DNA of 64,000 bases from DATAWK01 sp036267255 (GTDB lineage: Bacteria; Acidobacteriota; Terriglobia; Terriglobales; Acidobacteriaceae), in contig DATAWK010000031.1 of NCBI GenBank assembly GCA_036267255.1, positions 124,001 to 188,000 on the forward strand, written 5' to 3'. The notes under the pieces were generated by a model. It did no database searches, was not told where the DNA came from, and saw nothing but the letters and a program-made list of their open reading frames with translations. The position numbers and the translations under genes are program-made. Of the stretch, positions 35,853 to 43,770 are shown piece by piece; positions within the stretch are counted from its first letter, which is position 1; the number at the start of each line of letters is the position of its first letter.

Positions 35853-36895
35853 TGCGCCTCGATCTTTCCCATGACCTTCCTCATCGGCACGCGCAGGAAG
35901 TTCCGCGTTCTGCGCCACCGCTGGCGCCGTCACCCATTGAAAGGCGGCGGGAAGACCTTGCAATGCGCGCCAGTGACCGCCGCGCATTGCAGATTCCTCA
36001 TCCCAGTCGCGATCGTTCTCTGCATCCCGAACGTTCCCTCGAACCCCGGCAACGAAGCATCTCCCCTGATCGTCCGATGGACCAACGCACTCGCAGGCAA
36101 GCGATCCCGCAACAGGTCGTGGGCCTGTCCTTGCGGGATGAAGAACGGAAGATGCTTGCCGAGGTGGGCCGCTTTCGCGTCATCACCACCCGCGACATCT
36201 CCGAGATCATATATGACAACCGGCCCTCCCGCATGGAACGCGACCTGGCCTTCCTGCGTGAGAACGGACTCATTCAGGTCGATGCCGTCAATGCCCGCCG
36301 CGATGGACGCGGCGGCAGAGTCGAACGCATCGAGGTTGTCACGTTAACTAAAGCGGGCCGTAACGTGGCTCGTCAGACCAGCGGGCTACCGCAGGACCAG
36401 AAACTCTATGCTGGCATGGTCAAGCCGCGCGAGGTGGAGCATGATGCGCAGATCTATCGCGCCTATCGCAAGGAGGCTGAGCGCATCGAACAAAAAGGCG
36501 GTACAAACCTCCATGTGCAGCTTGACTTTGAATTGAAGTCCCAGATTCAGAAAGCTATCCATGCTGAGCGGAAAGCTGATCCCGGACGGGATATGGCAGA
36601 GATTAAACAGCAGGTCGCCCGACAGTTCGATTTGCCTTATGTGAACGATGGCATTCAGATTCCTGACGCTCGAATTGACTATGACCTGCCCCGTGATCCT
36701 GACCGTGATGTCGATCAGGGATCACGCACCAGCCACGAAGACATTGAAGTTCTGACTGCGGCCTACCGGCCCGGCCATCTCCGCAACAAGGCGCAGGCGG
36801 GTTTCCACGTCTACGCATCGTCCTCCGACCGCGCGACGCTGACCGCGAAGATCGAGAACGACCACCACCTCATGGAACGCATTCTGGAGCTGTAA
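35852..36895 (+). CDS. Replication-relaxation-type winged-helix protein
   Basis: A 347-residue protein. The first ~90 residues are Arg/Pro-rich and disordered. Then comes a winged helix: RDEERKMLAEVGRFRVITTR, DISEIIYDNRPSRMERDLAF, LRENGLIQVDAVN. A helical/charged part follows, with HDAQIYRAYRKEAERIEQKG and a segment that resembles nuclease-like replication-relaxation proteins. These occur on mobile elements and are thought to act in plasmid replication or nicking. Its place just before the candidate oriT fits a DNA-processing role. It is the nearest thing to a relaxase here, but no canonical HUH motif is visible. Confidence 0.55.
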   Translation: MRLDLSHDLPHRHAQEVPRSAPPLAPSPIERRREDLAMRASDRRALQIPHPSRDRSLHPERSLEPRQRSISPDRPMDQRTRRQAIPQQVVGLSLRDEERKMLAEVGRFRVITTRDISEIIYDNRPSRMERDLAFLRENGLIQVDAVNARRDGRGGRVERIEVVTLTKAGRNVARQTSGLPQDQKLYAGMVKPREVEHDAQIYRAYRKEAERIEQKGGTNLHVQLDFELKSQIQKAIHAERKADPGRDMAEIKQQVARQFDLPYVNDGIQIPDARIDYDLPRDPDRDVDQGSRTSHEDIEVLTAAYRPGHLRNKAQAGFHVYASSSDRATLTAKIENDHHLMERILEL

Positions 36896-36896
36896 C

Positions 36897-37748
36897 GTGA
36901 CCGCCGATGCCATCACCGCTCTTGAATCGCTCGGCTACACCAAACGCGAGGCCGCTTTTATCTACCTTGTCGCCGTCCACTCCGGCTACTTCCTGCGCCG
37001 CCAGTTCGACTATTTTACCGATCGCAACAAGGGTGCGCTGGTCATGCGCTTTCTGGAAAAAGCGCGCAGCGCCGGACACATCGAGTCTCTGGATTACCGG
37101 CAGGGATGGCAGGTCTACCATCTTTCCTCGCGGACGATTTACCGTCTGCTCGACAATCCCGGCTCGCAGCTCCGGCGCAGGAAGGGCGACGCCCAGGTGC
37201 GCGCCCGCCTCATGGCGCTCGATTATGTCCTTGAGAATGACGCCGATCATTATCTTGAGTCCGACGAAGAACGGCTTCGTTTCTTCACCGAAATTCGCGG
37301 CGTTTCGCCGGAGCTTTTCACCAGCGACGACGGGAGATTGCACTCTTTGCTTGCATCCTTCCCCGTCTCGCTGGCGGACCGCATACGGCTTGCGCACTCG
37401 CCGGTGCGCTTCGCCTTCATCGATGAAGGACTGGTCTCCATAGAAAAGTTTCTTCGGTTTCTCGCTGTTGCCGACCCGGTGCTGCATGCTGTCGGCAGCT
37501 TTGAACTCGTCTATGTCTCTGGCTCTGATTTCAATTTCTCCGCCGCCAGAAACGCCTTCTGGAATCGCTTCTCCGATGCTTCACCTCGGAGTCCGCGCCT
37601 CTTCGATGAGGATGCCGACTTGGTTGCTGCGCAATCTCGCGCTCAACTCCAGGCACGCTTCACCACACTCCTGCTTGGTTGCAGCTATCCCCGGATTCAA
37701 CGAAGTGAATTCAGGGGTTCTATGGAGGGTTCACATGCCGGGAGATAG
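36897..37748 (+). CDS. Winged-helix ICE protein, unknown function
   Basis: A 283-residue protein starting at GTG 36897, one base after the previous stop codon. The first ~80 residues look like a winged helix (REAAFIYLVAVHSGYFLRRQ, FDYFTDRNKGALVMRFLEKA, SAGHIESLDYRQGWQVYHLS) of the same kind as in the preceding gene. The rest is alpha/beta with FTEIRGVSPELF and VRFAFIDEGLVS. I do not recognise a catalytic motif. The two genes are probably functional partners near the transfer origin. Confidence 0.5.
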   Translation: MTADAITALESLGYTKREAAFIYLVAVHSGYFLRRQFDYFTDRNKGALVMRFLEKARSAGHIESLDYRQGWQVYHLSSRTIYRLLDNPGSQLRRRKGDAQVRARLMALDYVLENDADHYLESDEERLRFFTEIRGVSPELFTSDDGRLHSLLASFPVSLADRIRLAHSPVRFAFIDEGLVSIEKFLRFLAVADPVLHAVGSFELVYVSGSDFNFSAARNAFWNRFSDASPRSPRLFDEDADLVAAQSRAQLQARFTTLLLGCSYPRIQRSEFRGSMEGSHAGR

Positions 37749-37983
37749 AAGGCCGATCAAGTGCCTGAAGAGCAAGTACATAGCAGGAGCAGCTATAGAG
37801 AAGTGGGTAGCACATGGGCGGGAGCGACCCGGCTTCCAGCCTGCCGCGACGGCTCACGCCGCGCTGGTCGCTCCCGCCCATGTGCCCGGATGTATCTGGC
37901 GCGGATATTTCACCGATCTGTACCGGATGCGGACGAGATCAGTCACAGATCACTCACTGAATCCGCTAGGAATCTGCGAGTGA
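37735..37983 (+). CDS. Possible small ORF across the inverted repeat
   Basis: An 82-codon frame with a strong GGAGGG ribosome site before ATG 37735, overlapping the preceding gene by 14 bases. The first ~30 residues (PGDRRPIKCLKSKYIAGAAI) look plausible; the rest translates both arms of a long inverted repeat and is doubtful as protein. Confidence 0.25.
   Translation: MPGDRRPIKCLKSKYIAGAAIEKWVAHGRERPGFQPAATAHAALVAPAHVPGCIWRGYFTDLYRMRTRSVTDHSLNPLGICE
37811..37884. repeat. Perfect 19-bp inverted repeat, candidate oriT stem
   Basis: Arm 1 (37811-37829) begins CACATGGGCGGGAGCG and arm 2 (37866-37884) is its exact reverse complement, separated by a 36-base loop that itself holds two small hairpins (GGCT-TCC-AGCC and GCCG-CGA-CGGC). 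No T-tract follows. It sits between the replication-relaxation pair and the ribbon-helix-helix/T4CP genes, the usual place of oriT. Confidence 0.6.
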
Positions 37984-37986
37984 TCT
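37947..37986. repeat. Second inverted repeat upstream of the RHH-like gene
   Basis: AGATCACTC (37947-37955) and GAGTGATCT (37978-37986) form a perfect 9-bp inverted repeat with a 22-base spacer, 45 bases before the small DNA-binding gene. Candidate operator or part of a composite oriT. Confidence 0.5.
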
Positions 37987-38031
37987 ATCTGCGATCCACA
38001 ACAGATTCGTTACACAACGAAGGGAGACACC

Positions 38032-38340
38032 ATGAACAAATTGAAAATAGAACACGGAGTCAGCCGGATACGCCGCGCGAAACTTCAGGCATCCATTGAC
38101 CAGTCCATCGCGGAAGACATCCAGGCGCTGTCGGAGTGGTCTAACAACGAACCGCAGTATGTCATCAACCAGCTTCTGCGTTTTGCGCTGACCCAGGAAG
38201 AGGACTTTCAGAAGTACAAGGCCAGTATTGTCGCAGTTCCAGCGAAGGCCCTCGGCAGCGTTAAGCCGGCAACGTCGCCATTAAGGACAGCACAGGAAAC
38301 GAATCTCAAATCCGATCCGTCTGCGACGGCGCACGCATAG
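38032..38340 (+). CDS. Ribbon-helix-helix-like DNA-binding protein (relaxosome accessory candidate)
   Basis: A 102-residue protein. After a basic N-terminus (VSRIRRAKLQASID) comes a strand-helix-helix pattern: QSIAEDIQALSEWSNNEPQY followed by VINQLLRFALTQEEDFQKYK, as in ribbon-helix-helix accessory proteins that bind oriT. The C-terminal 35 residues are low complexity. AGGGAGACACC precedes ATG. It lies directly between the inverted repeats and the coupling-protein gene. Fold assignment is by eye. Confidence 0.5.
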   Translation: MNKLKIEHGVSRIRRAKLQASIDQSIAEDIQALSEWSNNEPQYVINQLLRFALTQEEDFQKYKASIVAVPAKALGSVKPATSPLRTAQETNLKSDPSATAHA

Positions 38341-38357
38341 ATAAGGAGGACAGAACC

Positions 38358-40394
38358 ATGCGTCTGACTGCTCATTTTCAGAGCATCATGCAACCGCTGA
38401 TCGAGTACCGCCTGCTGCTCTCGCTCGGCATGAGCGCGACATGCGGCATCGTGCTTCAGAGCCTCTATCCGATCCGTGCCGCCGATCCGCTGCTGCGATT
38501 GCTGGCGCTGGAGCGGCCTGCGATCTTTGATGGCCTGGTCTGGAGCTACAACCTGTTTCTGTACAGCACGCCGTTCCTCGTTTTCTCGATCCTGTTCTCG
38601 CTCACGTATGTCCACTTCTATACGCCGAGACTCAATCCGGTCTCCGGGCCTTTGCCTTCGTATCCCGACCCGCTCCTCCGCGAGGACCTGTTTCTGATCG
38701 CCGGGGAACTCCACCAGCCGTTGAAACCGAAGCCTTCATCCGCTCCTGAATGGCTCTCCATCCCGGAGCGCGGCCTTTATACCGGCATCTGCGTGGTCGG
38801 AGCAACGGGTAGTGGGAAGACGAGGGCGATCCTGCTGCCGGCGATGCGACAGCTTTTCGCGTATAAGGCGAACGATCCCAGGCGGAGACTCTCTGGCGTG
38901 GTGCTCGAAGTGAAAGGCGACCTCTGCCGACAGGTGCAGAAGATATTGAAGGAGTGCGGACGGGAAGAGGATTACGCCGAAATCTCGCTCACAGGCAATC
39001 TCCGTTACAACCCGCTCAATAACGATGCCGACCCCTATGCACAGGCATTCAACATCGCTTCCGTCATTATCGCAATATGGGGCAAGGGTAAGGAACCGTT
39101 CTGGCAGCAGTCCTATACCGATCTTGTTCGGTATGTCATCATGCTGCACCGTGTGCGCGATGGGTATGTGACCATGCTCGACATCTTCCGCACCGTCATC
39201 AGCGCCGGGACGCTCGAAGCCATGCTGACCGAGGCTGGGCGGCGTTTCACTGCTGTTTCGTTCATCGGAATCGGCAAGCCTGATTATCTGAAATATGAAT
39301 CCGCGCTGGCGCCGTTCGGCCTCGCCTGGAGCGACAAGCTGAACCAGTACATAGTCCGCTCGAATCAGGAACTGGAATCGGTCATCCTACAGAAGACATC
39401 CATCGCCGCATCCTTATATAAGCGCAAGCAGGGCGACCCGGATACACGGGCCAGTTGGGAGAGCGTCCATTACTGGTATTGGGAGCACTGGAAGTTCTTT
39501 CGCGACGAGACCAAGACGGCGATCATCCAGGGCGTCGCCATCTTCCTTTCGCTGTTTGAAACCGACCGCACGGTGCGCCGCATCTTCTGCCCGCCGAAGG
39601 AACTGTACGATGGCGAGCCTTCCGCCGCCGATCCGCAGGGTGAGGTATTGCCGCCCTTCGAGGATCTGATTGAATCGGGCAAGGTCGTGGGGCTGAACTT
39701 TCCCGCGGCCCTCAACCCGGCGCTCGCCAAAGTCATCGGCACCATGATGAAGGTCGATTACCAGCGGGCCGTGATGCTGCGCATCCCGCAGATGGATGAG
39801 CACCCAGAGCGGCACTTCCGCCCTACGGTCTTCGTCTGCGACGAGTACCAGAACTTCGCCACCGTGGGCGGCGACAATCCGACCGGAGACGAGCGATTCC
39901 TATCCCTATCCCGCCAGCCGAAGTGCATTCCGCTGGTCGCCACGCAAAGTATCTCCAGCTTGAAAGAGGCCCTTCCGAATGAGGGCGTGAAGACGCTCTT
40001 GCAGGCGTTCCGTACCAAAGTCTTTCTTACCACTTCCGACCCGGACACCGCCCGCTATGCTTCGGAGCTGTGTGGCAGGACCGACAGGACGCACATCAGC
40101 TACACCGTTTCCGAATCGAGCAGCAATGCCAACGTCGGCTGGCTGAGTGGCCGTACCTCATCCAGTAAAGGATCGGTCTCCGCTTCCAAGCAATACCAGA
40201 AACGCCGGGAGCCGCTGTTCGACGAGAATGTCTTCTACGATCTCAGGAACGCGCAGGCCATCGTCGTCGCCTTCAACGGCATTCGCCCTCTGCCGCCGAC
40301 ATATTGCTACCTGAAGCCAGACTTTCTGCCAATCACGATGAGCTGGTTTGACCAGGAGCGGATGGACTTCGATCCCAGGAGAATGCACTCATGA
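38358..40394 (+). CDS. traG: Type IV coupling protein (VirD4/TraG family)
   Basis: A 678-residue hexameric ATPase that delivers the relaxase-DNA complex to the T4SS. Two N-terminal TM segments (LLLSLGMSATCGIVLQSLYP; LYSTPFLVFSILFSLTYVHF) precede Walker A VVGATGSGKTRAIL, and Walker B is VFVCDEYQNFATVGG, followed by SRQPKCIPLVATQSISSLKE, the TraG/VirD4 sensor. Length and motif order fit. AGGAGGACAGAACC precedes ATG. Its stop codon overlaps virB11. Confidence 0.93.
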   Translation: MRLTAHFQSIMQPLIEYRLLLSLGMSATCGIVLQSLYPIRAADPLLRLLALERPAIFDGLVWSYNLFLYSTPFLVFSILFSLTYVHFYTPRLNPVSGPLPSYPDPLLREDLFLIAGELHQPLKPKPSSAPEWLSIPERGLYTGICVVGATGSGKTRAILLPAMRQLFAYKANDPRRRLSGVVLEVKGDLCRQVQKILKECGREEDYAEISLTGNLRYNPLNNDADPYAQAFNIASVIIAIWGKGKEPFWQQSYTDLVRYVIMLHRVRDGYVTMLDIFRTVISAGTLEAMLTEAGRRFTAVSFIGIGKPDYLKYESALAPFGLAWSDKLNQYIVRSNQELESVILQKTSIAASLYKRKQGDPDTRASWESVHYWYWEHWKFFRDETKTAIIQGVAIFLSLFETDRTVRRIFCPPKELYDGEPSAADPQGEVLPPFEDLIESGKVVGLNFPAALNPALAKVIGTMMKVDYQRAVMLRIPQMDEHPERHFRPTVFVCDEYQNFATVGGDNPTGDERFLSLSRQPKCIPLVATQSISSLKEALPNEGVKTLLQAFRTKVFLTTSDPDTARYASELCGRTDRTHISYTVSESSSNANVGWLSGRTSSSKGSVSASKQYQKRREPLFDENVFYDLRNAQAIVVAFNGIRPLPPTYCYLKPDFLPITMSWFDQERMDFDPRRMHS

Positions 40395-41308
40395 GTTTTG
40401 AAATCATTATCCCGTTCCTGAAACCGATCCGGCACCTGCTTGAATCAGAATCCATCTCAGAGATCATGGTGAATCCGGACGGCACGGTCTGGATAGAGGA
40501 AGACGGACGCATTCAGGCCCTTTCCGGCATCCGCTTTGACGAAGGCGCTCTGCTGACTGGCCTCGAAGTAATCGCCAACCGTTTTGGGAAAAAGCTGGAT
40601 GCGGACGCGCCCATCATGAACCTGCGCCTTCCCGATGGCAGTCGGTTAGCCGCAACCATTCCGCCAATTGTTCATCCGCAGCCGCTCGTGACGATCCGCA
40701 GATTTACTTCGCGGAATTTCAAGATGAAAGACCTGATTGAGCGTGGAATGCTGACGGCGGGGCAGGCAGAGACCCTTGCCGATGCTGTCCGACGCGGCGA
40801 TAACATACTGATCTCCGGCGGGACTGGAACCGGCAAAACGACGCTTCTCAATGTTCTGGCTGATGCGATCCCGGAAGAGGAACGCATCCTGATCATAGAG
40901 GACACCGCCGAGCTGTACCTCCGTAAACCGCATGTGATTGCGGAAGAGGCCCAGACCGACACTCACAGGAAGCCCGTCACCTTCGACGATCTGCTGAGAG
41001 CTGCCTTGCGCCACCGCCCCGACCGGATCATTCTCGGTGAAATTCGTGGGACTGAAGCCCGCACTCTGTTGGACGCCATGAATACCGGACATCGCGGAGT
41101 GCTCGCCACCATCCATGCCAGCAGCGCGAAAGGCGCGTTGCTCCGGCTCCGCACTCTGCTCATGCGCGGAACGTCTTCCCTGATACCCACAGAAGCCGAC
41201 GCTGAGATTCATTCATCTATTCACCGCGTCGTCCACATCGACCGTCACGGAGCACAGCGCCAGATTCAACAAATCCTCGACCTCGATCCTTCGATCAGAA
41301 ACCGTTAA
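40391..41308 (+). CDS. trbB: VirB11/TrbB-type T4SS ATPase
   Basis: A 305-residue traffic ATPase on the inner membrane. The N-terminal domain contains SISEIMVNPDGTVWIEEDG, then MNLRLPDGSRLAATIPPIV and ISGGTGTGKTTLLNVLA (Walker A), the Asp box ILIIEDTAELYL, the His box LRAALRHRPDRIILGEIRG, and Walker B-like MNTGHRGVLATIHASSAKGA. All hallmark boxes are intact. Overlaps T4CP by four bases. With it the conjugation machine is complete apart from an obvious VirB1 and a classic relaxase. Confidence 0.95.
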   Translation: MSFEIIIPFLKPIRHLLESESISEIMVNPDGTVWIEEDGRIQALSGIRFDEGALLTGLEVIANRFGKKLDADAPIMNLRLPDGSRLAATIPPIVHPQPLVTIRRFTSRNFKMKDLIERGMLTAGQAETLADAVRRGDNILISGGTGTGKTTLLNVLADAIPEEERILIIEDTAELYLRKPHVIAEEAQTDTHRKPVTFDDLLRAALRHRPDRIILGEIRGTEARTLLDAMNTGHRGVLATIHASSAKGALLRLRTLLMRGTSSLIPTEADAEIHSSIHRVVHIDRHGAQRQIQQILDLDPSIRNR

Positions 41309-41927
41309 CGACCCATCCGTTATTTGTGCGATGGAGTGGGATGCTCCGTTGTTTCCCGACCTCACCCAGTGTTGTACTGATAGACGGAAATGCCTGACCG
41401 ACTTCAGGCAGTTTCGCCCAGGCCGCGAGGTCGGGGATTTTGTAGGTATAGGTCACGGTTGTCTCGGAATAGTCGCCCCGCGTCACAGGCTCACTCCAGT
41501 TCACAATCGTGCCCACCTTTTCGTGGCCGTAACAGAATCCGTCCGACTGCCCAAATGTGCCCCGGACTTTCTGGAAGGATTTCTGGCCCTCACCGCTTAC
41601 CGTATATCGTTTAACTGGCTGTGGCTTATGTGGACTCAATGACAGTGAATTCGCCGGGGTCTGTACGAGCGCAGTTGTATTTGAGGACTGCACCAGGCCA
41701 GCGCGCTCCAAAGCAGCTAGTTCAGCGGCCTCACCTGATTTGTCATTCCAATTCGTTGCAGGCACATCGAACGGAAATTGACCGTCTACAGCCACACACG
41801 CCGTGCCATGTGCAACAAGGTATTGATCGATGGCGTTTCGCAGGTTTATTTCGTTCGGCTTCTTTGTACTGTTACAGCCGGAGAACAAGATCAGACTGGA
41901 AGCAATCAGCACAGTCCATTGGCGCAT
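41295..41927 (-). CDS. Lipoprotein, unknown function
   Basis: A 210-residue protein with an N-terminal signal peptide and lipobox LILFSGCNS. The start ATG 41927 follows GGAGGGGTG; a GTG three codons earlier is less likely. The mature part has LRNAIDQYLVAHGTACVAVD and FCYGHEKVGTIVNWSEPV and DYSETTVTYTYKIPDLAAWA, a beta-sheet pattern without a family I recognise. Convergent with and overlapping trbB by 14 bases. Accessory ICE gene, possibly surface-exclusion related (speculation). Confidence 0.6.
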   Translation of the reverse strand: MRQWTVLIASSLILFSGCNSTKKPNEINLRNAIDQYLVAHGTACVAVDGQFPFDVPATNWNDKSGEAAELAALERAGLVQSSNTTALVQTPANSLSLSPHKPQPVKRYTVSGEGQKSFQKVRGTFGQSDGFCYGHEKVGTIVNWSEPVTRGDYSETTVTYTYKIPDLAAWAKLPEVGQAFPSISTTLGEVGKQRSIPLHRTNNGWVVNGF

Positions 41928-42119
41928 CCGAGCCACCCCTCCCAGGCACCAGCGACTGACACGCTCGTTCGCCGCATGGCACCCGATTCTTTGTTGTAAG
42001 CAGATTCACTCCGAACACGCTCAATGTCAACCCAACTGATTTGACCGCGATCAATCTGACTGCCCAACAAGATCATTCCGACCTACAGGTCCGACAAAGC
42101 TTGCAAGGGATAACCGCAT

Positions 42120-42377
42120 CTAAACAGGCGGATACCGCTGAAGCGTTTGCACATCTCCCTCATGAGTGCGATAAAGTTCGCCTTCAGCCTTCAGACTCAG
42201 TTGGAGTTTGATAGAGAGCGAAACGCCATCCGTAAACCGGATGTCCACCTCCGGCGCGCCTGATGGATCGTAGATGTAACGGATTCGCTCAATGGTCTTG
42301 CCCGCCGTCTCTGGGAATTCCAAACAACAATTGTTCATACTGTCCTCTGTCATTTTTTGATACGCCGACTCAACCAA
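42120..42377 (-). CDS. Small hypothetical protein
   Basis: An 85-residue frame; translation may instead start at residue 9 or 14 (Met). The middle ERIRYIYDPSGAPEVDIRFT and DGVSLSIKLQLSLKAEGELY predicts antiparallel strands, as in small phage/ICE proteins. No recognised family. No strong ribosome site. Confidence 0.4.
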   Translation of the reverse strand: MVESAYQKMTEDSMNNCCLEFPETAGKTIERIRYIYDPSGAPEVDIRFTDGVSLSIKLQLSLKAEGELYRTHEGDVQTLQRYPPV

Positions 42378-42413
42378 GTCGGATGTGCGGTGTACTGAGA
42401 AGCATTCCCGATT

Positions 42414-42683
42414 TTGGGGAATGAGTCAACAGTCCCGCAATCTCAGTCTGTGAACAAAGGCGATGCAGCATACCAACGAGCGTATCAAGCATTCTTGAAA
42501 CGCTTGATAAAAGCGCGACACGACGCCGGTTATCTGCAGGAAGAGGTCGCCAAGCTCCTTGGCAAGCCGCATTCTTTTATCTCGAAATGCGAACTTGGAG
42601 AACGACGGTTGGACATCATCGAATTGCAGAAAATCGCAAAGATATACGGTAAAACGATCCATTATTTTTTGGGCGAGGACTAA
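42414..42683 (+). CDS. XRE-family helix-turn-helix regulator
   Basis: An 89-residue lambda-repressor-like DNA-binding protein: FLKRLIKARHDAGYLQEEVA, KLLGKPHSFISKCELGERRL, DIIELQKIAKIYGKTIHYFL. This is the classic five-helix HTH_3 fold. The start is unclear (TTG 42414 or GTG 42450; neither has a good ribosome site). It overlaps the convergent LysR gene by four bases. A plausible regulator of ICE genes and of the palindromes near 22765 and 24051. Confidence 0.8.
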   Translation: MGNESTVPQSQSVNKGDAAYQRAYQAFLKRLIKARHDAGYLQEEVAKLLGKPHSFISKCELGERRLDIIELQKIAKIYGKTIHYFLGED

Positions 42684-43651
42684 GATACTCCCTTCACTTT
42701 CCGGGAATCTTCCCTGGCTAACGCTGGAGTTGAAGCAGGCACTCGCCTCGGATGACCCCCTTCAATGAGCCGAAGCGACGTATCAAGCAACTTTTGCAAC
42801 AAGGGCGACCGATTATCTTGGCGGATGAACACGCCGCATCGCCGCGTGAGTACGTGCGTTGAAAGAGGCTTTACTGTGATCCCTGGCTGGCCAGTAATCG
42901 ACGTACCGGGCAACAAGCAGATACCTGTTTTCTGCTCCACGTAGGCCAGAGCCTCCGGCGCTGAATACGCATCAGCCACAACGCGGAGATCAACCCCGAA
43001 ATCTGCAAAATGATCTTCGATTTCCCGATGGCGTTCCGGCCAAGGTTCTCTGGAGATGGCAATGATCGATTCGCCGTCGAAGTCGTTTGGATAGATTATG
43101 GACTTTACCGCGAGCCTGTGACCCACCGGGATGCAAGCAACCAACGGCTCTTCGTAAATAGTACGGGCAAGCAGTTCGGGCGCGCGGATCGGCAGAATGC
43201 CAAAGCCGGCATGAAGCGATCCTTCGATCACTCCTCGGACAGTGGTCGATGTCAGGCCGCTTCGGTGTTCGATATGCACCAACTGTTTGTCCTCGATGTG
43301 GATATGCATAATGGCCGCGATCAGCCGGGGTGGGAGATTGGTCGAGTGCCCAACCACCAGATGATGGTTCCTGATCGCCTGCCGAGCATGAACCTGTTCT
43401 TCAGCAAGAAGAACCTGATCGACTGCCTTCCTGGCGTCTTCGTGAAATAATTCGCCGTCCACCGTAAGAATCAGACTTCCTCTAACACTTTGAAAAAGAC
43501 GGATATCAAACATATCCTCGATATTATCGAGTTGTTTTCGGACCCCGGAAGCGGAAAGTCCAAGCTCATCGGCAGCGTCATCTATGTTGTGTCGTGCCGC
43601 GACTGTCATAAGTGCTATGAGATTGTCGAGTTTCACCTTGGGCCGACGCAT
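42680..43651 (-). CDS. LysR-family transcriptional regulator
   Basis: A 323-residue regulator. The N-terminal winged HTH has MTVAARHNIDDAADELGLSA, SGVRKQLDNIEDMFDIRLFQ; the effector domain follows from ~residue 95 with LVVGHSTNLPPRLIAAI and GFGILPIRAPELLARTIYEE. I start it at ATG 43651 (AGGTGAATAGG upstream); the frame extends 17 codons further. It lies just upstream, same strand, of nothing co-directional and next to the hydrogenase-like operon's 3' end, so its target is unclear. Confidence 0.82.
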   Translation of the reverse strand: MRRPKVKLDNLIALMTVAARHNIDDAADELGLSASGVRKQLDNIEDMFDIRLFQSVRGSLILTVDGELFHEDARKAVDQVLLAEEQVHARQAIRNHHLVVGHSTNLPPRLIAAIMHIHIEDKQLVHIEHRSGLTSTTVRGVIEGSLHAGFGILPIRAPELLARTIYEEPLVACIPVGHRLAVKSIIYPNDFDGESIIAISREPWPERHREIEDHFADFGVDLRVVADAYSAPEALAYVEQKTGICLLPGTSITGQPGITVKPLSTHVLTRRCGVFIRQDNRSPLLQKLLDTSLRLIEGGHPRRVPASTPALAREDSRKVKGVS

Positions 43652-43770
43652 CCTATTCACCTGAATGCTCTTCTGTTGAAGACCACATAGATTTTGCTTC
43701 ATAAGTGTCAGCCCGCTGCGGGCTCACGGTGTCCAGACAGCCGTCTCCCAAGGCATCGTCGGAGATGTTC

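Noticed and set aside
37811..37884. Intrinsic terminator reading of the 19-bp inverted repeat
   Set aside because: No T-tract follows either arm and the loop is long and structured, which fits an oriT-like element better.
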